Notes under the pieces: model-generated
Databases searched by the model: none
What the model was told of the DNA's origin: nothing
What the model saw: only the letters and a program-made list of their open reading frames with translations
Assembly (NCBI RefSeq): GCF_000495475.1
Contig: NZ_ASGZ01000013.1
Coordinates: 62,001-126,000 of the forward strand
Length of the DNA: 64,000 bases
Direction of reading: 5' to 3'
Source of the DNA: Candidatus Halobonum tyrrellensis G22
GTDB lineage: Archaea > Halobacteriota > Halobacteria > Halobacteriales > Haloferacaceae
Program-made: the position numbers and the translations under genes
Shown here: piece by piece, positions 57,264 to 64,000 of the stretch
Layout of the letters: each line of letters opens with the position of its first letter
Numbering within the stretch: position 1 is the stretch's first letter

Positions 57264-58406
57264 CTACAGTTCGCCGAGTTTGCGGAGCAACTGCCCGCGG
57301 TAGCGCTCGTCGGCGGTGACGCCCTTGAGTTCGAGCACGTTCCGTTCGAGTTTGTCGAGCGCGACGTGGAACGCGTGTTCGGAGCCGTACCCCTCGCCGG
57401 ACCCCGCGACCTGGCCGTGGGTGGTGCGGAGGCGGATCTGCGCTTGGATCAGCGGCGTGCCGCGGAGCTTCTCCTTGTGTTCGTGAAACCGGACGTGCGC
57501 GTGGAGCACGCGCATCTCCTGGTACTTGCCGGACACCTGCGTGATCGACTCGCGGATGTCCTCGCGGGAGATCGTATCCAGGAGGTCGACGTTCGTGATC
57601 TGGACGTCCATCGCGTCCTCCTCGGTGAACGTGAGCGCGCGGAGCACGTCGGTCTTGGTGACGACGCCCATCACGAGGTCGTCGTTCTCCTCGGGGGTGA
57701 CGACCAGCCCGTTGATATCCTCGCTCAACATGGTCTCGACCGCCTCCCGGACCGACATGTCGACGGTGGTGGTCAACACGGGGCTGCTCATCATGTCGTA
57801 CACCGGCAGGTCGAGCAGGCGGTCGAGGTCGCCCGACCGGTCGCCGCGGCCCTGGCGGTCGTTGTCGCGGACGACGAAGTCGACGATGTCGTGGGTGGTG
57901 AGGATCCCCGTCAGCCGGCCGTCGTCGTCGACGACCGGGAGCCGCGAGATGCCGTGTTCGCGCAGCCGGTTGATCGCTTGCCCCACCCGGGAGTCGTCGG
58001 CGATGGAGATGATGTCGTCCGTGTAGATGTCGTCGACGTCGAGCGCGTCCAGGTTCTCGAGGACCGCCTCGAGGATGGCGTCGGCCGTCACGATCCCGTA
58101 CAGCTTCGACCCCTCGTAGACGGGGGCGACCTTCACGTTCCCCTCGACGAGCACGCGCGCCACCTCGCGGACGTCCTCGTGGAGGTCGACCTCGGGGGCG
58201 GCCTTCATCAGCGCCGCCGCCTTGGTGTCGTCCTCGATGCGCGACCGGACGAGGTCGCGCTCCCCGATGACCCCCGCGTACTCGCCGTCGTTCATGACGA
58301 CGACCCCCTTGGGACGCTCGCGGTCGAACAGCGAGCGGATCTTCCCGAGTCGTTCGCCAGCCTCGACCTCGACGAACTCCGGTACGGCGATATCCTCGAT
58401 GTCCAT
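57264..58406 (-). CDS. Four-CBS-domain protein fused to a ribosome hibernation factor-like domain
   Basis: 380-residue protein. Four CBS repeats run from residue 1 to about 262 (e.g. KGVVVMNDGEYAGVIGERDL, GISRLPVVDDDGRLTGILT, DINGLVVTP...VMGVVTKTDVLRAL), forming two Bateman modules that usually bind adenine nucleotides. The C-terminal part (266-362; NVDLLDTISREDIRESIT, HVRFHEHKEKLRGTPLIQAQ, HAFHVALDKLERNVLELKG) resembles the HPF/RaiA ribosome-binding fold, with beta-alpha-beta arrangement and basic residues. This would link energy status to ribosome dormancy. ATG at 58406; the leader region is the 576-base gap that follows. HPF assignment is by pattern and needs a profile search. Confidence 0.82.
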   Translation of the reverse strand: MDIEDIAVPEFVEVEAGERLGKIRSLFDRERPKGVVVMNDGEYAGVIGERDLVRSRIEDDTKAAALMKAAPEVDLHEDVREVARVLVEGNVKVAPVYEGSKLYGIVTADAILEAVLENLDALDVDDIYTDDIISIADDSRVGQAINRLREHGISRLPVVDDDGRLTGILTTHDIVDFVVRDNDRQGRGDRSGDLDRLLDLPVYDMMSSPVLTTTVDMSVREAVETMLSEDINGLVVTPEENDDLVMGVVTKTDVLRALTFTEEDAMDVQITNVDLLDTISREDIRESITQVSGKYQEMRVLHAHVRFHEHKEKLRGTPLIQAQIRLRTTHGQVAGSGEGYGSEHAFHVALDKLERNVLELKGVTADERYRGQLLRKLGEL

Positions 58407-58982
58407 AACTCTCCGTGATGGTACGCCACCCCGCGTCTTGAAGGTTGGTCCGACTCCCGGCGACCGGGAGCCGTCGAAACCGCCGCCGTCCCGCGGCCGT
58501 CCCGGGTCGGGTGCGGCAGCCGCGGGCGGGGCTACCGCTCGCGCGTGACGCCGATTTTCCGCATCTCGCCGCGGGTTCGGGGGTGGGACCCGCCTTCCGC
58601 CCTCTCTCCGGACCCGATCGTCGAGCGTGTCTCCGAACGGGGGAGCGACCCGGGAGCCGTCCACCCGGTCCACCCGCGGGCGACGCCGACGCTCGCGGGA
58701 TACGAGGTCACGGCCAGTCGCAGACACTCGTCGTTTAGTTCAGTTAGTCGTCGCAGACGTGATTTCGATAGTCCTACGCTCCAGTGAAATTCGGGGGACC
58801 GGAACGAGCAGAGACGGCAGTAGCCGGACGAGTAGCTACGGGACTATCGATCGGGGGATCGTTCACCTCCAACGCGTGGTAGCGAACACACTCGGCGTTC
58901 GTCTCGGCCGTCACGGACGCACGTTTCTTTCCGCGGGCGAAACGTTGAGGTTTCCGGTACTGAATCCTCGTACGAGCTCCCC
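58407..58982. other. 576-base gap between CBS-HPF and amidase genes
   Basis: No gene is supported: the possible frames are arginine- and serine-rich and lack coding bias. Composition falls toward the right half. Two nine-base arms CGATAGTCC (58766-58774) and GGACTATCG (58841-58849) could form a hairpin with a 66-base loop. The left part serves as promoter for the CBS gene on the minus strand and the right part (CGTTTCTTTCC at about 58921-58931) for the amidase. A small RNA gene cannot be excluded. Confidence 0.4.
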
Positions 58983-60512
58983 ATGTCCACGCCGCACGCC
59001 GACGACTTCGACCCGCTGGAGACCACTGTCGCGGAGATTCACGACGCCATGGCGGCCGGCCGCGTCACCAGCGAGGCGCTGGTCGACCGCTACCTCGCTC
59101 GAATCGACGCGTACGACCCCGAGTTGAACGCGGTGCTCGTGGCCGACGAGACCGCCCGCGAACGCGCCCGCGACCTCGACGAGCGGTTCGAGACCGAGGG
59201 GCTCACCGGGCCGCTCCACGGCGTGCCCGTCCTTCTCAAGGACAACCACGACACCCGCGACCTGCCGACCACCGCGGGGTCGGTCGCGCTCGCCGACTCC
59301 CGGCCGCCGCGCGATGCGTTCGTGGTCGAACGGCTCCGGGCGGCCGGCGCGGTCGTCCTCGGCAAAACCAACCTCCAAGAACTGTCGTTCGGCGTCGACA
59401 CGGTCAGTTCGCTCGGGGGTGCGACCCGGAACGCGTACGACCTCGACCGCCGACCCGCGGGGTCGAGCGGCGGGACCGCGGCCGCGGTCGCCGCCAACCT
59501 CGCCGCGGTCGGCACCGGCTCGGACACCTGTTCGTCGGTGCGCTCGCCGCCCGCGTTCAACGACTGCGTGGGCGTCCGCCCCACCCGGGGGCTGGTGAGC
59601 CGGACCGGCATCGTCCCGCTGAGCGGCACCCAAGACACCGCGGGACCCATCGCTCGGACCGTCGGCGACGCCGCGCGCGTCCTCGACGCGATGGCGGGGT
59701 ACGACCCCGCGGACCCGGTGACCGCCCGCGGCGTCGGCCGCGTCCCCGACGACGGCTACGCCGCCCACCTCGACCCCGACGGGCTGGCGGGCGCGCGAGT
59801 CGGCGTCGTCCGGTCGCTGTTCGGGCGCCGCGACGACGACGGGACGACCGGGACCGACGCCGCGGCCGTGACCCGCGTGGTGGACGACGCGCTCGCGGAG
59901 ATGGCGGACGCGGGCGCGACCGTGGTCGACCCGGTCGACCCGGTCGACCTCGGCCGGCTAGAGAGCGCGCGCGTCCTCGGATTCGAGTTCGCGCGCGACT
60001 TCGACCGCTACCTCGCCGAACTCGGCGACGCCGCCCCCCACGACTCGCTCGCCGCCGTCTACGCCACCGGCGAACTGGAGCCCTCGGTCGCCGAGCGGTT
60101 CGAGGGGGCGGATATCCTCGACGTCGACGCCGAGGCGCTCGACTCGAACCCGGCGTACCTCAGACGCCTCCGGCGGCGCGAGGAGTTGCGCGAGGAGGTG
60201 CTCGCCGCGATGGCCGACGACGACCTCGACGCGTTGGTCTACCCGCCCTCGCGGGTGCCGCCGGTCGCGCTCCCCGACCACCAGCCGTTCGCGGAGATGA
60301 ACTGCGAACTCGCCGCCCACACCGGCCTGCCCGCCATCGTGCTCCCCGCGGGATTCACCGACGACGGGCTCCCGGTCGGGGTGGAGCTACTCGGTCGAGC
60401 GTTCGCGGAGCCGCGGCTGTTCGAGTTGGGTGCCGGCTTCGAGTCCGCGACAGCACACCGCCGGCCGCCCGAGCGGTTCGGACGGCTGGCGGAGTGCCCC
60501 GACTCCGCGTGA
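58983..60512 (+). CDS. Amidase signature family enzyme
   Basis: 509-residue amidase. The Ser-cisSer-Lys elements are PVLLKDN (catalytic K), PAGSSGGTAAAVAANLAAVGTG (with the GSSGG motif) and SDTCSSVRSPPAF (the residue triad region, where GGSIR is replaced by CSSVR). N-terminal TSEALVDRYLARIDAYDPELNAV is the helical start. It hydrolyses an amide bond; the wide family includes GatA, but the neighbours here do not suggest a GatCAB complex. The CSSVR deviation from the usual GGSIR may alter the active site but the nucleophile region is kept. ATG at 58983. Confidence 0.88.
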   Translation: MSTPHADDFDPLETTVAEIHDAMAAGRVTSEALVDRYLARIDAYDPELNAVLVADETARERARDLDERFETEGLTGPLHGVPVLLKDNHDTRDLPTTAGSVALADSRPPRDAFVVERLRAAGAVVLGKTNLQELSFGVDTVSSLGGATRNAYDLDRRPAGSSGGTAAAVAANLAAVGTGSDTCSSVRSPPAFNDCVGVRPTRGLVSRTGIVPLSGTQDTAGPIARTVGDAARVLDAMAGYDPADPVTARGVGRVPDDGYAAHLDPDGLAGARVGVVRSLFGRRDDDGTTGTDAAAVTRVVDDALAEMADAGATVVDPVDPVDLGRLESARVLGFEFARDFDRYLAELGDAAPHDSLAAVYATGELEPSVAERFEGADILDVDAEALDSNPAYLRRLRRREELREEVLAAMADDDLDALVYPPSRVPPVALPDHQPFAEMNCELAAHTGLPAIVLPAGFTDDGLPVGVELLGRAFAEPRLFELGAGFESATAHRRPPERFGRLAECPDSA

Positions 60513-60681
60513 GGAGTCACGGACGGTCCGCCCTCGCGGCCGGATGGCGACCCGCGACCCCGGCGGGACGGACCGGGGCGACCTCGCGCGACCGCCGCGG
60601 CGGCAGCCTCCCGTGTCGGCCGTGGGGACGGGGGCGCCGCCGCCGTGGAAGCGGCGCGACTCGGTGGACCGCCCGCCACAC

Positions 60682-61152
60682 CTACGGCTCCCGTTCCGAC
60701 CGCGACGCGTCGCGGTCGGCGGGCGTGCTCACCGTCATCACCGGGGCCGGCGAGTCCCGAACCACCCCTTCGGCGACGCTGCCGGTCAGGTAGCGCTCCA
60801 GCCCGGTCCGGCCGTGCGTGCCCATCACGACGAGGTCGACGGCGTGGTCGGTCGCGTAGTCGACGATCCGCTCGTCGGGGTCGCCCTCCAGTACGTCGAC
60901 CACGAGTTCGACGCCCGCGTCGGCGGCGCGGCTCCGGATCGCGTCGAGCGCTTCGCGACTCCGCGCCTCGCCGAGTTCCTCGAGGACGTCGCGGACCTCG
61001 ACTTTCGAGACCGCCAGCGCGCTCGTTCCCGTGTCGATGACGAACACCGCGTGCAGCGTCGCGCCGTACGTCGCCGCGAGGTCGAGCGCGTGGGCGGCCG
61101 CGGCCGCCGCGTGGTCGCCGCCGTCCGTCGGGAGGAGGATCCGGTCGTACAT
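60682..61152 (-). CDS. Universal stress protein
   Basis: 156-residue UspA-family protein. RILLPTDGGDHA is the N-terminal strand and MGTHGRTGLERYLTGSVAEG the ATP-binding G2xG9xG(S/T) motif, so nucleotide binding is likely. It starts one base after the stop of the PF11449 transporter gene, so the two are in one operon under the upstream TTAG-N6-CTAA site. In haloarchaea such proteins often accompany transporters as regulatory partners. C-terminus has a short basic tail. Confidence 0.9.
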   Translation of the reverse strand: MYDRILLPTDGGDHAAAAAAHALDLAATYGATLHAVFVIDTGTSALAVSKVEVRDVLEELGEARSREALDAIRSRAADAGVELVVDVLEGDPDERIVDYATDHAVDLVVMGTHGRTGLERYLTGSVAEGVVRDSPAPVMTVSTPADRDASRSEREP

Positions 61153-61153
61153 C

Positions 61154-62530
61154 TCAGAGCACCCCGAATCCGAACTGGGCGTACGGCCAGAAGTAGTACA
61201 CGGCGACCCCGACGACGACCCCCGGGATCGTGGTGTAGATGGTGGCGACGATGGCGGCCTTCGTATCGATCGCCAACAGCGGGAACAGCGCGTCGCCGTC
61301 CTGGCTGATCGCGTTCGCCACCAGCGCCGAGAAGGGGACCGCCTCCTCGAGCGCGTACAGTTGCGCGAACACGATGTGGGCCGCACAGCCGGGGATCAGC
61401 CCGAGCGTCGCACCCGCGATGGGCGCCCACACGCCGGCCGCGTTCGCGAGCGCGGCGATGTCGAACCCGAAGACGAGGAGACCGTACTCGTAGAGGAGGT
61501 AGCCGGCGATGACCCACACCGTGACCATCGCGGTCTCCGTGGCGGCGTGCTGGAACGTCTTGTAGACGCTGCCGAACGAGTCCGGCAGGCGGCCGGTCTC
61601 CCCCTCGCCGATGTAGTGGCGGCCGACGAAGTAGAGGTAAAACGACAGCGTGGTGCCGACGAGACCCGCGACCGTGAACAGCCCGTCGTACGTGGGGGCG
61701 ACGACCCACGCGGGTTCCTCCGCGCCCCGGGCGAGGTACAGCACGCCCGCGACCAGCGCGCCCGCGAGGACGACCCACCAGAGGACGTGGACCGCGTGAC
61801 TGAGACGTTCGAGCAGTCGCGACTCGGGGAGGTAGCCCGGCGTGTCGCCGCCGTGGTCGTGAGCGTGGTCGTCGTCGGGCCGTTCGTAGTCGGGGACGCT
61901 CGGTCCCCCCTCGGCGACGCTCGCGGTGGCGAAGCCGCCGTCGGTCATCGGGCGGCTCATCCGGTCGACCGCGTCGTCGACCCAGCCCACGCCGAGTCCG
62001 AACAGGTCGATGGCGTAGCCGAACAGCACCGCGGCGACGAACGCCAGCCCGTAGGCGTACAGCGCCGCCTCCGGCGCGAGCGCGAGGATGATGAACGCGG
62101 AGTCGCCCGCCGTCGCCGCCAGCGCCGCGACGACGGTGCCGAAGCTCACCGTCCCGCGGATGTACAGCGGCATCGCGACGATGGCGCCGCCACAGCCGGG
62201 CGTCAGCCCGAGGAGCGCGCCCGTGAGCGGTTGGGCGCGTTCGTGCTCCTCCAGCCACCCGGTGAGCCGCCCGTCGAACGCGTACTGGACCAGGCTGAAC
62301 AGGAGGACGGTCGCGCCCACGAACCCCGACACCTGCACGAACCCCTCCCGCCAGGAGCCGATCAGGATGTCGAGGACCTCCTGGACGGTGGGACCGAACG
62401 TCCCCGCCGGTAGCTGTAGCGGGGTCACGACGCCACGCCTCCCCGCCGACTGCGACGCGCCGAACCGAGGGACCGCACGGAGCGAAGCCTGCCACTCATT
62501 CTCACCCGTGTGTGGTGGCTCGAATTGCAT
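61154..62530 (-). CDS. PF11449-family putative manganese/heavy-metal transporter
   Basis: 458-residue membrane protein in two similar halves, with about ten helices. The motif LTGALLGLTPGCGGAIVAMPLYIRGTVSFG and the second copy ATLGLIPGCAAHIVFAQLY, ALVANAISQDGDALFPLLAID are the hallmark of the PF11449 family. It was once called an arsenic exporter and is now linked to Mn2+ control, often found beside the manganese riboswitch in bacteria. A cytoplasmic loop has a histidine/aspartate cluster (YERPDDDHAHDHGGDTPG) that could bind metal. The ATG at 62530 is used; GTG at 62428 is a possible alternative because the first 34 residues have poor coding bias. It is the first gene of an operon with the USP gene. 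Confidence 0.85.
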   Translation of the reverse strand: MQFEPPHTGENEWQASLRAVPRFGASQSAGRRGVVTPLQLPAGTFGPTVQEVLDILIGSWREGFVQVSGFVGATVLLFSLVQYAFDGRLTGWLEEHERAQPLTGALLGLTPGCGGAIVAMPLYIRGTVSFGTVVAALAATAGDSAFIILALAPEAALYAYGLAFVAAVLFGYAIDLFGLGVGWVDDAVDRMSRPMTDGGFATASVAEGGPSVPDYERPDDDHAHDHGGDTPGYLPESRLLERLSHAVHVLWWVVLAGALVAGVLYLARGAEEPAWVVAPTYDGLFTVAGLVGTTLSFYLYFVGRHYIGEGETGRLPDSFGSVYKTFQHAATETAMVTVWVIAGYLLYEYGLLVFGFDIAALANAAGVWAPIAGATLGLIPGCAAHIVFAQLYALEEAVPFSALVANAISQDGDALFPLLAIDTKAAIVATIYTTIPGVVVGVAVYYFWPYAQFGFGVL

Positions 62531-62554
62531 AACAGTTGCTACCGAAGCAAAAAT

Positions 62555-62568
62555 TTAGAGTCTTCTAA
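62555..62568. promoter_or_regulatory. TTAG-N6-CTAA operator before the PF11449 transporter
   Basis: TTAGAGTCTTCTAA lies 24 bases upstream of the transporter ATG (minus strand) and overlaps the A/T-rich promoter CTAAATTTTT. With the flanking TTCG it matches the site before the DtxR-family gene at 40608 in 15 of 18 positions. This is a likely binding site for that regulator. Confidence 0.7.
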
Positions 62569-62734
62569 TTCGGGTCGCGTCGCGGTGGTGTTCGGGTGCG
62601 ACGGGAGCCGTCGGCTCGGAGCGTGTTTCGCGCGGCTCGGGCCGGATTCGAATCGACTAAAACGTCGTGTGATCGGGTCGAACGGTGGGCGGTACGGTCT
62701 CGGCTCCTCACCGTGCGTCGTCTCGGAGCCGAGG

Positions 62735-62752
62735 GGGGCGGATTCGAACCGC
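62735..62752 (-). repeat. Copy of the tRNA-Val T-arm region
   Basis: GGGGCGGATTCGAACCGC is identical to 62866-62883 inside tRNA-Val. It stands about 130 bases from the tRNA and forms the left arm of a mirrored hairpin. Confidence 0.7.
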
Positions 62753-62801
62753 GGTCGTTTCGCTCGCTGGCGCTCGCTCCACTCCCTGCTTCGAATCCGC
62801 C
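62737..62801. repeat. Palindrome with mirrored tRNA-Val T-arm
   Basis: Perfect 12-base arms GGCGGATTCGAA / TTCGAATCCGCC enclose a loop with TCGCTCGCTGGCGCTCGCTCC. The arm is tRNA T-arm sequence, and the loop has the same GCTCG-type core as the palindromes near tRNA-Arg and korB. Confidence 0.75.
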
Positions 62802-62811
62802 ACCCCGCCCC

Positions 62812-62852
62812 GGCGACGCGGCTCGTCGCTACGCTCCTCGCGATGCGTCGCC
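62812..62852. repeat. Palindrome abutting tRNA-Val
   Basis: Arms GGCGACGC / GCGTCGCC flank a loop with CTCGTCGCTACGCTCCTCG. It ends 7 bases before the tRNA-Val 3' end. Confidence 0.65.
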
Positions 62853-62859
62853 TCAGAAC

Positions 62860-62934
62860 TGGGTCGGGGCGGATTCGAACCGCCGGCCTGCTCCGTGTGA
62901 AGGAGCCGTCATAACCGGACTAGACCACCGACCC
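62860..62934 (-). tRNA. tRNA-Val (anticodon CAC)
   Basis: A 75-base cloverleaf is read on the minus strand: acceptor GGGTCGG / CCGACCC, anticodon stem GCTCC/GGAGC around TTCACAC (anticodon CAC, reading GTG), T-arm GGCGG-TTCGAAT-CCGCC. Discriminator is A; CCA not encoded. Its T-arm has been copied at 62735-62752. Confidence 0.94.
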
Positions 62935-62990
62935 GCACAGCGACGTAGCCCGCTCCGAAACTTAACCCTTCCCTTCTCCGAGCCCCGGCC

Positions 62991-63533
62991 TCAGTACGTC
63001 GGCTCCTCCTCGGGTTCGCCGTCGCGCGCGTTCACCAGCCGCGCGGCGGTGAACAGCGCGTCCGAGAGGCGATTCAGGTAGCGGACCGCCTCGCCGTTGA
63101 CCGGTTCGTCGTCCGCGAGCGCGACCGACCGCCGCTCCGCCCGGCGGACCACCGCGCGCGCGTGGTGGAGTTTCGCCCCGCTGTCGCTCCCCGTCGGGAG
63201 GACGAAGCTCCGAAGCGGCTCCAACTCCTCGTCCATCGCGTCGATCCAGCCTTCGAGTTCCTCGACGTGGGCCGCGCGGACGACCGGCGCGTCGTCGGCG
63301 TCGGGGTTCGGGTCGGGGTTGGCGAAGTCCGCCTGGACGACGTGGAGGCGGTTCTGCACCTCGCGCAGTCGCTCGTCGACGTCGTTGTACCCCGTGGGTC
63401 GGACCGTCCCCACGAGCGCGTTGGCCTCGTCGACGGTGCCGTACGCCTCGATGCGCGGGCTGGTCTTCGACACGCGCGAGGCGTCCCGCAGGTCGGTCTT
63501 CCCCTCGTCGCCGCGGCCGGTGTAGATTGGCAT
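62991..63533 (-). CDS. PduO-type cob(I)alamin adenosyltransferase
   Basis: 180-residue PduO-type ATP:corrinoid adenosyltransferase. The N-terminal IYTGRGDEGKTDL is the ATP-binding loop, RIEAYGTVDEANALVG the conserved trimer region, and SFVLPTGSDSGAKLHHARAVVRRAERRSVAL the cobalamin-binding helix segment (with the R of ...CRxxER... replaced by VRRAERR). It makes adenosylcobalamin. The start is five bases after the stop of the glutaredoxin gene, indicating an operon. Symbol not given because cobA, cobO and pduO names are mixed in archaea. Confidence 0.9.
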   Translation of the reverse strand: MPIYTGRGDEGKTDLRDASRVSKTSPRIEAYGTVDEANALVGTVRPTGYNDVDERLREVQNRLHVVQADFANPDPNPDADDAPVVRAAHVEELEGWIDAMDEELEPLRSFVLPTGSDSGAKLHHARAVVRRAERRSVALADDEPVNGEAVRYLNRLSDALFTAARLVNARDGEPEEEPTY

Positions 63534-63538
63534 CCGAC

Positions 63539-63778
63539 TCAGGCGAGCGTCCGGTCGATGTACTCGAGGATGTTGGCCGACTCGTTCATCGTCACGCCGT
63601 GGTCGTCGTCGACGAGGACGGGCACGCCACGCTGGCCGCTCACCCGCTTCACCTCGTTCCGCTCGGAGTGGAGCGGCTCGGTCCACTCAGTCTCGTACTC
63701 CAGGTCGTTCTCCTCCAGTGCGTCGTGCACCTTCTCGCACCACGGACAGCCGTCGAGCGCGTACAGCGTCAGCGACAT
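63539..63778 (-). CDS. Glutaredoxin-like protein
   Basis: 79-residue protein of the glutaredoxin fold. The active site is CPWC (ALDGCPWCEKVHDAL, C11 and C14) followed by VKRVSGQRGVPVLVDDD, with the cis-proline VPVLV, and ESANILEYIDRTL. Haloarchaea use glutaredoxin-like proteins for thiol redox with unusual low-molecular thiols such as gamma-glutamylcysteine. ATG at 63778 starts the domain; an in-frame start nine codons upstream is less likely. It is upstream in an operon with the adenosyltransferase. Confidence 0.9.
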   Translation of the reverse strand: MSLTLYALDGCPWCEKVHDALEENDLEYETEWTEPLHSERNEVKRVSGQRGVPVLVDDDHGVTMNESANILEYIDRTLA

Positions 63779-63932
63779 ACCCGCCCGTTGTGTCGCCGCG
63801 GGCAAGTAGCTTCGCCCCTCCGCGCTCCGACCGACCGACGGCGACCCGACCCGCGACCGCGAGCCGCTCCGATTATCAATCCCGGCGACCCACGCGGATG
63901 ATTTATCTACGGGAAGACGAACTCTCCGGTAG

Positions 63933-64000
63933 ATGTCATCAGACCGTCGAGGGGGGGCGGCGGCGACGATCCCGGAGGCCGACGAACTGCGCGACCGCGA
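63933..64000 (+). CDS. Start of an unknown gene (cut by window end)
   Basis: ATG at 63933 opens a frame to the window end (SSDRRGGAAATIPEADELRD...), without a stop. A/T-rich GATTTATC at about 63899-63906 is about 27-34 bases upstream and fits a leaderless promoter. Too little sequence is present to name the product. Confidence 0.5.
   Translation, partial: MSSDRRGGAAATIPEADELRDR

Larger units (their letters stand above)
62531..62859. other. Operator and palindrome-rich gap between PF11449 gene and tRNA-Val
   Basis: The gap holds no gene. It contains the TTAG-N6-CTAA operator at 62555 and a series of hairpins at 62699-62733, 62737-62801 and 62812-62852 that lead to the tRNA-Val 3' end, one of which copies the tRNA T-arm. 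Confidence 0.7.

Overview
The window is about 64 kb of a high-GC chromosome from a halophilic archaeon (class Halobacteria). This is supported by very acidic predicted proteins, many GTG starts, short or absent leaders with TATA-like boxes about 27 bases upstream, glycerol-1-phosphate dehydrogenase (archaeal lipids), an archaeal histone doublet, KorAB, archaeal CCA transferase, RPA-type single-strand binding protein and an Azf-type glucose-6-phosphate dehydrogenase. The Azf-like and actin-like (volactin/salactin type) genes make a member of the Haloferacales likely, but the genus cannot be fixed from the sequence alone. Most of the window is ordinary core chromosome; there is no prophage, IS element, CRISPR array or rRNA.

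Layout. 1-7 kb: end of proline dehydrogenase, a DUF502 membrane protein, a thioesterase, a duplicated PhoU/RCK-C protein, an MFS transporter, an alkaline-phosphatase-superfamily enzyme and an FAD/NAD reductase. 7-16 kb: energy metabolism, with KorA-KorB, a polyprenyl synthase and two tandem copies of an etfB-etfA operon. 15.5-19 kb: secreted or membrane surface proteins (membrane-anchored winged-helix protein, large secreted protein, pilin-like protein). 19-24 kb: methyltransferase, creatininase/ArfB-like enzyme, archaeal dihydroneopterin aldolase, Azf, then a chain of long palindromes abutting tRNA-Arg. 24-30 kb: lipoprotein, RPA, a histone/histone-deacetylase-like pair, CCA transferase, tRNA-Asn and a CAT-anticodon tRNA. 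30-31.3 kb: a lower-GC Fic/winged-helix gene that looks imported. 31-40 kb: lipoprotein, sensor kinase, flavin disulfide reductase, a frameshifted small gene, phosphoesterase, amine-oxidase-fold protein and a threonine-synthase-like protein lacking its PLP lysine. 40-45 kb: DtxR-family regulator, Gdt1/TMEM165 transporter, LysE transporter, EgsA. 45-53.5 kb: M48 protease, Nudix, DUF420, NAD-kinase-like, epimerase, HD, AlaX, then a FlaD/E-domain protein followed by an actin homologue. 53.5-57 kb: two divergent Tat-secreted proteins (M14 carboxypeptidase and von Willebrand A) that share an undescribed module. 57-64 kb: CBS-ribosome hibernation fusion, amidase, stress protein plus PF11449 metal transporter, palindromes and tRNA-Val, PduO-type adenosyltransferase, glutaredoxin.

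Points that tie genes together: a TTAG-N6-CTAA operator is present both in front of the DtxR-family gene and, 22 kb away, in front of the PF11449 transporter, and the DtxR gene is followed by a Gdt1 transporter, which together suggest one manganese-homeostasis regulon. The divergent peptidase and vWA proteins carry the same roughly 125-residue domain, so they probably act on one surface process. Several long quasi-palindromes, most with a GCTCG-rich apex, copy unique flanking sequence, including tRNA 3' ends, into mirrored arms; this looks like a recurrent template-switching process.
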